NCBI GenBank assembly: GCA_026396495.1
Contig: JAPLWR010000020.1
Span: 1-8,687, forward strand
Source: Candidatus Magasanikiibacteriota bacterium
GTDB lineage: Bacteria > Patescibacteriota > Patescibacteriia > Magasanikbacterales > UBA10003
Length of the DNA stretch: 8,687 nt
Direction: 5' to 3'
The translations under genes and the position numbers were made by a program. The notes under the pieces are model-generated. The model was not told where the DNA came from. It saw only the letters and a list, made by a program, of their open reading frames with translations, and did no database searches. Below, piece after piece: positions 1-7,971 of this stretch (within the stretch, counting starts at the first letter, position 1; each line of letters starts with the position of its first letter).

Positions 1-409
1 CTTGTCTTTTACTGATTTCTTAAAAAAGGAACTTAAAATAGATATTAGAAGCTTGCACCCAGGAAATTATCTAGAAGCAGTTGATCCAATACCCTTAGAT
101 AGGGATTTATCTGTGGCTTTGGGCAAAAAAGCAGTTGATTTAGTAGAAGCTGAACAATTTAACTTGGCAGTTTGTGTTAAAAGAGATGATTGGACTAAGA
201 CAGAAGTACAGGTTGGGACAGCTACTTTAGAAAATATGGTAGGCAAGGGACGTTACAAATTTTTAGAAGAGGATATGTTTGATTTTGAAAAATTTCAAGT
301 TAAACAAAAATTTTTAGATTACTTAGCGCCAGTCTTTCCTAACTATCCAGATAACCAGGTGAAAGAATATTTGGCGTTGCAAGAAAAAATTACCAAGAAA
401 CTGATGTAG
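1..409 (+). CDS. C-terminal part of a 6-phosphofructokinase-like protein (5' partial)
   Basis: The reading frame is open to the left edge of the window, so the TTG at position 2 is probably an internal Leu codon and the gene begins outside the window. The visible 135 residues resemble the C-terminal part of the phosphofructokinase fold. The stretch around residues 20-55 (IRSLHPGNYLEAVDPIPLDR, then DLSVALGKKAVDLV) matches the family pattern in which a strand with a Gly/Arg-rich turn leads to ...DR.LA..LG..AV.L. In PFKs this region contributes to the fructose-6-phosphate site and the helix after it. The remaining roughly 80 residues are a charged C-terminal extension. If the call is right, the enzyme phosphorylates fructose-6-phosphate in glycolysis; the phosphoryl donor (ATP or PPi) cannot be judged because the nucleotide-binding half is missing. 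The gene ends in TAG, 2 nt before the methyltransferase start, so the two are probably co-transcribed. Confidence 0.55.
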   Translation, partial: LSFTDFLKKELKIDIRSLHPGNYLEAVDPIPLDRDLSVALGKKAVDLVEAEQFNLAVCVKRDDWTKTEVQVGTATLENMVGKGRYKFLEEDMFDFEKFQVKQKFLDYLAPVFPNYPDNQVKEYLALQEKITKKLM

Positions 410-411
410 TT

Positions 412-1137
412 ATGAAAAATAAGAACTTTTTTTACCTACAATACGACAAAATAAATTGGCAAAACCAAGAAAAAACAGAAATTAATTATTTTGTTAACGA
501 CTACATCATCAGTGAAATTATCTCTAAGAAAAAAAGTCCCAGTATTAAAATCTTTGATATTGGTTTTGGGATTGGTTTTTTTCTCAAGATGCTTTATCAC
601 AGTTTAATTACTATTTTTGATGAGTTAATTATTGAAGGATGCGAGCCGTCAGACAAAAACTATCAATTTTCCCTTAAAAAGCCCTTAAAAGTGAAGGAAG
701 GAGTTAAAATACAAACTTATAACAGCACTTTTTTAAATACAGAAACTAAACAAAAATTTGATTTCATAACTGCCATTTACGTCTTTCCGCATTTTGTCCA
801 AGATGAATTTGATGCTACAGCCAAAAAAATAAATGAAATGCTGGAACAAAATGGTCAATTTATTTTAGTTGTAGCCAATGAAGCTTACCTGGAAGAAAAA
901 CTTAAATCCATGCAGGACTTATTTATTGAAAGAAATGTGATTGAATACAACGGGAAAAAATACAAAGAGGTACTACACTATTCTGACATTCCTAAAATTG
1001 GAAAAATTATTGACTACAATAGAGAAGAAAAATTTTATCTGGATTTATTTAAAAATAACGGACTGGAATTAGTTTCTAAAAAAGATTTAAATGATAATGG
1101 TTTCCTTTGTACAGTTTTTGTTTTTGAGAAGAAATAA
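412..1137 (+). CDS. Class I SAM-dependent methyltransferase
   Basis: This 241-residue protein has the layout of a Rossmann-fold methyltransferase. Motif I (FDIGFGIGF, residues 48-56) is the glycine-rich SAM-binding loop. The acidic end of strand 2 lies in IIEGCEPS (73-80). The motif IV strand is FDFITAIYVFPHF (116-128), and LEQNGQFILVV (144-154) is the post-motif strand typical of this class. The C-terminal third (about 155-241), which would hold substrate determinants, matches nothing I recognise, so the substrate is unknown. The ATG lies 2 nt after the preceding stop and no SD is visible, so translational coupling is likely. Base composition is strongly AT-rich, like the upstream gene. No hairpin terminator follows; a T-rich run (1140-1147) is all that lies before the next gene. 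Confidence 0.8.
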   Translation: MKNKNFFYLQYDKINWQNQEKTEINYFVNDYIISEIISKKKSPSIKIFDIGFGIGFFLKMLYHSLITIFDELIIEGCEPSDKNYQFSLKKPLKVKEGVKIQTYNSTFLNTETKQKFDFITAIYVFPHFVQDEFDATAKKINEMLEQNGQFILVVANEAYLEEKLKSMQDLFIERNVIEYNGKKYKEVLHYSDIPKIGKIIDYNREEKFYLDLFKNNGLELVSKKDLNDNGFLCTVFVFEKK

Positions 1138-1163
1138 ATTATTTTTTAGCCCCACCAGCATTG

Positions 1164-1171
1164 AAAGGAGG
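1164..1171 (+). promoter_or_regulatory. Strong Shine-Dalgarno of the orphan membrane protein
   Basis: AAAGGAGG lies about 5 nt before the ATG at 1177. It is one of only two near-perfect SD sequences in the window and fixes this start codon. The genes starting at 412, 1692 and 2076 have nothing comparable. Confidence 0.85.
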
Positions 1172-1176
1172 TAACA

Positions 1177-1596
1177 ATGACCGGGTGGCGAAAGCTCTAC
1201 CACAACATGTTCAATGTGAAGTTCGCTGTCATTTCAGCCGCCTTTAACGGGTTGATTGCAATGATAGTGAACATAGCACACAGCCCTGAGCAGTACTTAA
1301 TGGCGGGATTGGCACAGGTGGCCTCAAGCTTCCTATCAACTGGAGTCACAGCAAGAGTAGTACAACACTTTTCGCCTATCCGATCCGCGCCTATTTCGTA
1401 CTTCTTTGGTAGTCTGGTGCCTGCAACCATGACGTTTGCAATGAGTTTGACATTCCACCTTTGGAACAACACACCAGAGGTTCTGGCAAGTTGTGTGGCT
1501 CCGACAGTAATCAGCTACACGACTAGCTACATCACAAACTACATCACTCGACGTGGCTATATGCTACCTGGCAACTACAAGGAGATACAAAAATAA
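1177..1596 (+). CDS. Orphan small membrane protein, about four TM helices
   Basis: I do not recognise this family. The 139-residue product is hydrophobic, with likely membrane segments near residues 15-34, 42-60, 73-95 and 101-121. The N-terminus (MTGWRKLYHN) and C-terminus (RRGYMLPGNYKEIQK) are short, polar and basic. With four segments both ends would lie on the same side, and the positive charges suggest that side is the cytoplasm. The start is well supported by a canonical AAAGGAGG about 5 nt before the ATG, in contrast to the adjacent genes. GC content is visibly higher than in the methyltransferase (about 45% in a sampled 60-nt line, against a clearly AT-rich neighbour), which suggests a separate origin or separate expression demands. 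A strong stem-loop follows directly and begins within the stop codon. No function is assigned. Confidence 0.75.
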   Translation: MTGWRKLYHNMFNVKFAVISAAFNGLIAMIVNIAHSPEQYLMAGLAQVASSFLSTGVTARVVQHFSPIRSAPISYFFGSLVPATMTFAMSLTFHLWNNTPEVLASCVAPTVISYTTSYITNYITRRGYMLPGNYKEIQK

Positions 1597-1632
1597 TCCC
1601 GCGCCAGTCTCCGAACAAGACTAGCGTGGGAT
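1596..1632 (+). terminator. Stem-loop after the orphan membrane protein (probable terminator)
   Basis: Arms at 1596-1610 and 1618-1632 form a 15-bp stem with one G-U pair, one C-A mismatch and a 7-nt loop. The stem begins with the last base of the stop codon. The downstream tract (ACTTCTTC) is pyrimidine-rich but not a pure T run, so it could also act as a 3' stability element. Confidence 0.5.
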
Positions 1633-1691
1633 ACTTCTTCAATGAATGTAGAGCTAGTAAATAATTTTTTTTTCAAAAATAAATTTAAACT

Positions 1692-2060
1692 ATGAATAAA
1701 AAAATATTAGTTTTAATGATAGTCATGGTATTAATTCTAGGTGGTGCTGGTTGTATCAAACAAACTGATCAACAGGTAGCAGAGGATTTTTGTAAAGATA
1801 AACAGGGAGCAGATTGGGCAGCATCTTATGTTGAAGATTTTAAAATAGACCCCACCCAACTAATGGGTTGCAAAGAAGCCATTAGTCTTTTACAAACATG
1901 CGGTCCTGATATGAAACCCCACATGGAAAAAGGAGTAATTTTAAGAGGAAGTTACCCCACTTTTAAATCTTCCCATGGAAATAATGGGTGTTTGATTGGT
2001 GAAGTGAATTTACAAACTCGTAAAGTACTCTGCCAAGAGGTTGGCTGCACAATAAATTAA
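1692..2060 (+). CDS. Small cysteine-rich lipoprotein, unknown function
   Basis: The 122-residue precursor begins MNKK and continues with a hydrophobic stretch (residues 5-19) ending in LGGAGC, so Cys21 is the likely lipid-modified residue. The -3 position is Gly rather than the usual Leu/Val/Ile; the cupredoxin lipoprotein in this window shares this G-x-G-C form. The mature part has six further cysteines (34, 60, 70, 100, 114, 119), an even number compatible with three disulfides in an exported domain. I recognise no known domain. The upstream sequence (1640-1691) is almost pure A/T with a long T run and no SD, so initiation must be SD-independent. It is followed 15 nt later by a second cysteine-rich exported protein gene; the two probably form a unit. 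Confidence 0.75.
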   Translation: MNKKILVLMIVMVLILGGAGCIKQTDQQVAEDFCKDKQGADWAASYVEDFKIDPTQLMGCKEAISLLQTCGPDMKPHMEKGVILRGSYPTFKSSHGNNGCLIGEVNLQTRKVLCQEVGCTIN

Positions 2061-2075
2061 ATAATACCCCCCCTT

Positions 2076-2465
2076 ATGAAAATATTTTACGCCGTTGCCA
2101 CAATTATCTTTATTGTTATAATGGTGTCCGTTTTTAAACAATGGCAAAATGAAAAAGAAACTAACTTTAAACAACAAAACAAACTATCTTATTGTAGTGA
2201 TGAAATAGGTAAACAAATAGATTGCAGAACATCTCAAAAATACGGCAAGGTATTCATGCATTCTTTCGGTTCTACATGTGAGATAAAAGCAAAAGATGCT
2301 AATAAAGAATGCACATATAATGATGAGTGCGATAAAGGTTGTGTATATACAGATCAGAAGGCAACAGTTGGTAAGTGTGATAGTTATTGGGGTGATAATG
2401 ACGGTGTCACAACTTGCACACGTAAGAGAGGAACAAATATCCAATGCTCACTGGATATTTCTTGA
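2076..2465 (+). CDS. Cysteine-rich protein with N-terminal membrane anchor
   Basis: The 129-residue product has one hydrophobic segment (about residues 4-20), then a charged Gln/Lys/Asn linker (21-37) and an exported-looking domain with nine cysteines (40, 50, 68, 79, 85, 89, 101, 114, 124). The cluster at 79-101 has C-x5-C-x3-C-x11-C spacing, as in small disulfide-stabilised knot-like or EGF-like domains; that comparison rests on spacing only. An odd cysteine count leaves one free thiol or an intermolecular bond. The ATG follows a C7 tract with no purine-rich SD. The TGA stop is followed by the converging terminator, and reading through it would run across that hairpin, which supports TGA as a real stop. 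Function is unknown. Confidence 0.7.
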   Translation: MKIFYAVATIIFIVIMVSVFKQWQNEKETNFKQQNKLSYCSDEIGKQIDCRTSQKYGKVFMHSFGSTCEIKAKDANKECTYNDECDKGCVYTDQKATVGKCDSYWGDNDGVTTCTRKRGTNIQCSLDIS

Positions 2466-2587
2466 AATAAGATTATACCCCCCACTAAAGACACCCACAA
2501 CAAAAAATACTCCGCTTTAACGGAGTATTTTTTAATTTATAATTTGAACCATACAATTTACACTTTTATAATTTAGAAACACTACCC
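2466..2587. other. Intergenic gap between converging units
   Basis: Apart from the bidirectional terminator, the only notable element is a C6 tract preceded by TTATA shortly after the stop at 2465. It echoes the ATAATACCCCCCC found between the two cysteine-rich genes. Nothing else is seen. Confidence 0.5.
2502..2535. terminator. Bidirectional intrinsic terminator between converging units
   Basis: Stem AAAATACTCCG (2504-2514) pairs with CGGAGTATTTT (2521-2531) around a 6-nt loop. A run of T follows on the plus strand, and the A run before the stem gives T on the minus strand. It ends the cysteine-rich gene unit on the plus strand and the 23S-5S unit on the minus strand. Confidence 0.9.
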
Positions 2588-2703
<116 letters not shown>

Positions 2704-2727
2704 AGGTGGTGTTTCCAAAGTTATAAA

Positions 2728-2768
2728 AGGTCTTAAACTAACCAATAAAATTACAATCGTCAATTCAA
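2728..2768 (-). other. 23S trailer arm of the rRNA processing stem
   Basis: The trailer between 23S and 5S is complementary to the 23S leader. Bases 2728-2740 pair with leader 5827-5839 (continuous apart from one G-U), and 2746-2757 pair with leader 5808-5819 (again with one G-U). Further weaker matches run inward. This is the arrangement cut by RNase III-type enzymes during 23S maturation. Confidence 0.6.
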
Positions 2769-2780
2769 AGTCTTCAGAAA

Positions 2781-5754
<2,974 letters not shown>

Positions 5755-5807
5755 CATCTTTATGGAGACTTTAATTATCTTTTTATCTTTATTGACTCTT
5801 TGCAAAA

Positions 5808-5839
5808 ATTGCAATTTTACCCTTTTTAATTTAAGACCT
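5808..5839 (-). other. 23S leader arm of the rRNA processing stem
   Basis: AGGTCTTAAA-T-TAA (5839-5827) and the segment 5819-5808 match the reverse complement of trailer positions 2728-2740 and 2746-2757. The two arms would close the 23S into a loop for RNase III-like cleavage. Confidence 0.6.
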
Positions 5840-5848
5840 AATGTAAAT

Positions 5849-5860
5849 TGTCAAAGTTCA
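5849..5860 (-). promoter_or_regulatory. boxA-like antitermination element in the 23S leader
   Basis: The minus strand reads TGAACTTTGACA, 9 of 12 matches to the E. coli rrn boxA TGCTCTTTAACA, and lies about 100 nt before the mature 23S. The family binds NusB/NusE to keep polymerase going through untranslated rRNA. The embedded TTGACA could also be read as a -35 box, but no good -10 follows at the right distance and its start site would fall inside the processing stem. Confidence 0.45.
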
Positions 5861-5894
5861 GATTTTCCTTTCAACCATTTTGTTCCATTCACCC

Positions 5895-5929
5895 TGATGA
5901 TTCTTTTCAATTGTTGAAAGGATTCATCA
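5895..5929. repeat. Long inverted repeat upstream of 23S
   Basis: Arms TGATGATTCTTTTCAA (5895-5910) and TTGAAAGGATTCATCA (5914-5929) flank a 3-nt loop. As plus-strand RNA there is one mismatch and one G-U; as minus-strand rRNA leader there are two mismatches. There is no T run on either side, so it is not an intrinsic terminator. It may be a protein-binding or processing hairpin. Confidence 0.6.
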
Positions 5930-5942
5930 AGAAAATTGGCAT

Positions 5943-5967
5943 AAAAAAATCGCTTTTTCAAGCGATC
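5943..5967 (-). terminator. Intrinsic terminator before the 23S leader
   Basis: On the minus strand ATCGCTT pairs with AAGCGAT around a 4-nt loop, followed at once by seven T. It ends the roughly 200-nt RNA started by the promoter at 6150-6178, and probably also the cupredoxin mRNA, which has no hairpin of its own. If the rRNA is driven from the same promoter, it would act as an attenuator. Confidence 0.85.
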
Positions 5968-6143
5968 ACACGACAATAAAAGGAAGTCATGATCCGCTTG
6001 GAAATTTGGAAGCTAAAGTTTTTACCATATTTTGGTTGAAACTAAGGCAGAGGTCCAAACGGAGTTGATATTGAGTTCCAGACATTTTTAATGCCCTCAC
6101 TCTTTCACAGCCAACCCGCTGTACATGACGATATTTTTAATGT
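5943..6143 (-). ncRNA. Candidate structured small RNA (or attenuated 23S leader), about 200 nt
   Basis: The RNA is defined by a perfect consensus promoter and an intrinsic terminator about 200 nt apart, with no credible coding frame between. By eye it can fold as one long interrupted hairpin. A closing stem forms from GTCATG (6129-6124) and CATGAC (5991-5986). Inside it GGTTG (6116-6112) pairs with CAACC (6038-6034), and AGGGC (6097-6093) pairs with GCCTT (6048-6044). Size and shape recall 6S RNA, but I see no diagnostic 6S, SRP, tmRNA or RNase P motif, so no family is assigned. It carries a segment nearly identical to part of 23S (6031-6051 versus 4701-4720). Alternatively it is the first part of a 390-nt 23S leader, since no other good promoter for 23S is visible. 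Confidence 0.5.
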
Positions 6144-6149
6144 GTTACT

Positions 6150-6178
6150 ATTATAGACCAAACCTAAAAATATGTCAA
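6150..6178 (-). promoter_or_regulatory. Perfect consensus sigma-70 promoter upstream of the 23S unit
   Basis: On the minus strand the -35 box TTGACA (6178-6173) and the -10 box TATAAT (6155-6150) both match the consensus exactly with the optimal 17-bp spacer. The expected start is near 6143. It is the strongest promoter in the window, as expected for stable RNA. Confidence 0.92.
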
Positions 6179-6185
6179 GAGCTGG

Positions 6186-6205
6186 TGGGGATAATTTGTG
6201 GATAG
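6186..6205 (-). promoter_or_regulatory. Two tandem near-consensus DnaA boxes
   Basis: On the minus strand CTATCCACA (6205-6197) and TTATCCCCA (6194-6186) each match the DnaA box TTATCCACA at 8 of 9 positions. They have the same orientation, are 2 nt apart, and lie about 8 bp upstream of the -35 box. No other oriC hallmark is present. Confidence 0.4.
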
Positions 6206-6218
6206 AGTATTTCTTGGC

Positions 6219-6692
6219 TTATTTTACAGTAATTTGACCCACCATAGAGGGGTGGATAGCACAGTGATAACCATAGGCTCCGGGGATGGAAAAAGTGTAT
6301 TGAAAAGTGTCTCCAGAATTTAGGGGTGAACTCTCAAAAGTTCCGGGTAGACTAACGATATGCTGAACTGAATCCAAATTAGTCCAAATAACAGTAGAGC
6401 CTGAAGTTACTTGTAAGTCAGCTGGTTGAAAAGAAAAATTTTGGATTGTGACATTGGCTTTGACAGACGCTGGAGGTTTTACTGGTGGTGGGGGGACGAC
6501 AGGAACAGTGGTGTTAACTTGCGTAGTAGGAGGTACTGCGGAAGAAGATCCGGAAATACCAGGCCCCACTACTCCTGGCTGGTTGGCACTAGGTGTGGGC
6601 GCTTGCGGGGCAACAGTTTGATTTTGACATCCCACACCAATTAATAAAAATGCTGCTGATAAAGAAACTGCTAGAAAAATTTTGTTGTTCAT
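6219..6692 (-). CDS. Cupredoxin (plastocyanin-like) copper lipoprotein
   Basis: The protein has a lipoprotein signal peptide ending in LLIGVGC, then a low-complexity Pro/Val/Thr/Ser/Gly linker of about 60 residues, then one cupredoxin domain of about 80 residues at the C-terminus. Numbered from the upstream ATG at 6710, the type 1 copper ligands are all present: His117 (VQHIV), Cys150, His153 and Met156 in YHCAIHPSM, with C-x2-H-x2-M spacing as in short amicyanin-like sites. It should be an exported, lipid-anchored single-electron carrier or copper-binding protein. I prefer the ATG at 6692, which gives a normal MNNK signal peptide and starts 4 nt after the Nudix stop. The ATG at 6710 would overlap the Nudix gene by 14 nt and add MNYFNY. 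It probably shares the Nudix transcript and ends at the 5943-5967 terminator. Confidence 0.9.
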   Translation of the reverse strand: MNNKIFLAVSLSAAFLLIGVGCQNQTVAPQAPTPSANQPGVVGPGISGSSSAVPPTTQVNTTVPVVPPPPVKPPASVKANVTIQNFSFQPADLQVTSGSTVIWTNLDSVQHIVSLPGTFESSPLNSGDTFQYTFSIPGAYGYHCAIHPSMVGQITVK

Positions 6693-6696
6693 ATAA

Positions 6697-7128
6697 TTAA
6701 AATAATTCATTTTTATACTTTTCTAAAAAAATTTTTAATTGTGAATGAATTTCCTTTGGCATGCTTTCCAATGTAAACCAAGTAACATCATCAAATTTAT
6801 GTGGTTCGCCATTAGCCACCAAATCTTTATCCACTAATACTTTATAATCTAACATTAACCAATGAGTTGGTTGGCCCTCGTACTCTCTTAAGACATCTCT
6901 AAACCCAATAAACTCAAAATCTACCACGTCAGTACTATATTCTTCTTTAATTTCTTTTCTCAAAGTTTCTTCTGCTGTGCTGCCAAATTCTACTGCCCCA
7001 CCACCAATATCCCAACGGCCTTTTTCATCCCGGGCATTTTGATTTCTTTTAGACATCACAATATTACCTGCCCCATCATGGCAGAAATAACATACACCCA
7101 CACCAATGTGATCTGTACCAGATTTCAT
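6697..7128 (-). CDS. Nudix hydrolase
   Basis: The 143-residue protein has the length of a stand-alone Nudix domain. The Nudix box lies at residues 43-66 (GGAVEFG, then LRKEIKEEYS). The metal-binding glutamates of RExxEE are kept (Glu59, Glu62, Glu63). Three usually conserved outer positions differ: the Glu after the GG.VE.G turn is Ser50, the Arg before the first catalytic Glu is Lys58, and the Gly near the end is Ser65. Nudix enzymes cleave X-linked nucleoside diphosphates. The substrate is not predictable here, though NRNQNARDEKGRWDIGGG fits the (deoxy)nucleotide-cleaning type. Its start lies only a few nt from the predicted transcription start, so the message may be leaderless. The cupredoxin gene follows directly. 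Confidence 0.88.
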   Translation of the reverse strand: MKSGTDHIGVGVCYFCHDGAGNIVMSKRNQNARDEKGRWDIGGGAVEFGSTAEETLRKEIKEEYSTDVVDFEFIGFRDVLREYEGQPTHWLMLDYKVLVDKDLVANGEPHKFDDVTWFTLESMPKEIHSQLKIFLEKYKNELF

Positions 7129-7137
7129 AGTGCTTAT

Positions 7138-7143
7138 ATTATA
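7138..7143 (-). promoter_or_regulatory. -10 box for a probable leaderless Nudix mRNA
   Basis: The minus strand reads TATAAT exactly, 9 nt before the ATG at 7128, so transcription would start about 3 nt before the start codon. The -35 region (around 7161-7166, TTTTAT) is weak. No SD is present, consistent with leaderless translation. Confidence 0.5.
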
Positions 7144-7156
7144 TATCTAAAAAGGG

Positions 7157-7190
7157 AAAAATAAAAAGGGCAGGATTTTTCTCCTGCCCC
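7157..7190 (-). terminator. Terminator of the orphan Zn-site protein gene
   Basis: GGGCAGGA (7168-7175) and TCCTGCCC (7182-7189) form an 8-bp stem with a 6-nt loop. On the minus strand it is followed by TTTTTATTTTT. It lies about 22 nt past the stop at 7212. Confidence 0.9.
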
Positions 7191-7211
7191 AAAATTATCT
7201 AATCGGTTAAT

Positions 7212-7928
7212 TCAGCTGTCAAAAACAATAAGATCACGAGGAGGCTTCAAACGCGCCTTAGCCAAACGAATCTGCTCCTGCAAATACTTGCGCAATTCTC
7301 CATAGGTCTTAATTTCTCGAGGGAAAAGAACTCTCAAGTAACATTTGCGACACAACAAGGCATCATGGGTCTTGGTAGCACGAAAACGATCCATCCACCC
7401 CCTACAATATTCATGAACACCTAATGAACCATCCAGAGACTGTTCATCTCGAGTATGATCAACCAAGCAAGGATAAATGGAAGAAGTGGGTTGAGGAAGT
7501 CTTTCTACCAAGACATCTCCTGCCGATGTCAGCATAATCAAAGGCAAGGGAAGACTGCGCGTAATTTCCTTTTGAACTACTTCAATCAGTTGATCCCTGC
7601 TCTCTCCATCTCGATCTTTGCCCACGATAACACGACAGAAAAGGGAATCAAGCCAACCAGTAGCAAAAAATTCGTTCTCATTTTCTTGGTTTACTACCTT
7701 GATAGCACAAGTTCGGTTGACACGATAAGTTTCACCGGTCCAACTGCCGTCCTGATCATTATAGTGACCATAAAGTTCTCCAGGAACCACTACCAATGAA
7801 TCAAACCCAGCTGCAAGCACTAGTTGCTGAAGAGTTTGCATAACTTCTGCTGGCAATTCTTTGGGGTTTTTCCAATCATAACATGAGGCCAAATCCACAA
7901 ATCGTTCAGCAAGAGAAGGGACACTCAT
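7212..7928 (-). CDS. Orphan soluble protein with a putative zinc site near the C-terminus
   Basis: I do not recognise this 238-residue family. There is no signal peptide or membrane helix, so it is probably cytoplasmic. The N-terminal part (1-60) is a helical segment followed by a strand (FDSLVVVPGELYGHY). The middle (65-145) alternates strands and helices. The C-terminal part carries HEYC (His172, Cys175) and, 17 residues later, CRKC (Cys193, Cys196), spaced like a zinc-binding finger or treble clef. The end is a basic helical tail (about 207-230). The start is supported by AAGGAGG 5-6 nt before the ATG. GC content is higher than in the Nudix and methyltransferase genes. It is monocistronic, with its own terminator. 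Function is unknown; the zinc assignment is inference from spacing. Confidence 0.75.
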   Translation of the reverse strand: MSVPSLAERFVDLASCYDWKNPKELPAEVMQTLQQLVLAAGFDSLVVVPGELYGHYNDQDGSWTGETYRVNRTCAIKVVNQENENEFFATGWLDSLFCRVIVGKDRDGESRDQLIEVVQKEITRSLPLPLIMLTSAGDVLVERLPQPTSSIYPCLVDHTRDEQSLDGSLGVHEYCRGWMDRFRATKTHDALLCRKCYLRVLFPREIKTYGELRKYLQEQIRLAKARLKPPRDLIVFDS

Positions 7929-7933
7929 TTTAT

Positions 7934-7940
7934 CCTCCTT
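7934..7940 (-). promoter_or_regulatory. Strong Shine-Dalgarno of the orphan Zn-site protein
   Basis: AAGGAGG lies 5 nt before the ATG at 7928 and decides this start. It is the second near-perfect SD in the window and again belongs to a GC-richer orphan gene. Confidence 0.85.
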
Positions 7941-7971
7941 AGAAAAAAGTCAAAGAACTAAAACCAAATAT

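Noticed and set aside
1197..1472. 91-codon minus-strand frame opposite the orphan membrane protein
   Set aside because: It is a mirror of a gene with a strong SD, membrane-protein pattern and terminator on the other strand.
2184..2520. Frames on both strands overlapping the cysteine-rich anchored protein (2184-2444 minus, 2296-2520 plus)
   Set aside because: Shadow frames; the plus-strand 2076-2465 frame has a signal-anchor and an ordered cysteine pattern.
5849..5860. TTGACA near 23S as the rRNA promoter -35
   Set aside because: No good -10 at 16-18 bp, and the start would cut into the processing stem; it fits a boxA-like element better.
5987..6028. 13-codon frame (MVKTLASKFPSGS, stop) within the upstream RNA, whose stop overlaps the antiterminator arm
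   Set aside because: It would suit a leader peptide controlling attenuation, but there is no SD, no run of regulatory codons and it overlaps proposed stems; too weak to call.
5943..6143. SRP RNA, tmRNA or RNase P RNA as identity of the upstream RNA
   Set aside because: The conserved SRP tetraloop segment, the tmRNA alanine acceptor ends and the RNase P GAGGAAAGTC core are all absent.
6426..6644. 72-codon plus-strand frame opposite the cupredoxin
   Set aside because: It covers the antisense of the low-complexity linker and signal peptide of a clear copper protein.
7455..7799. 114-codon plus-strand frame opposite the orphan Zn-site protein
   Set aside because: The minus-strand gene has the SD, start and terminator; this frame has none.
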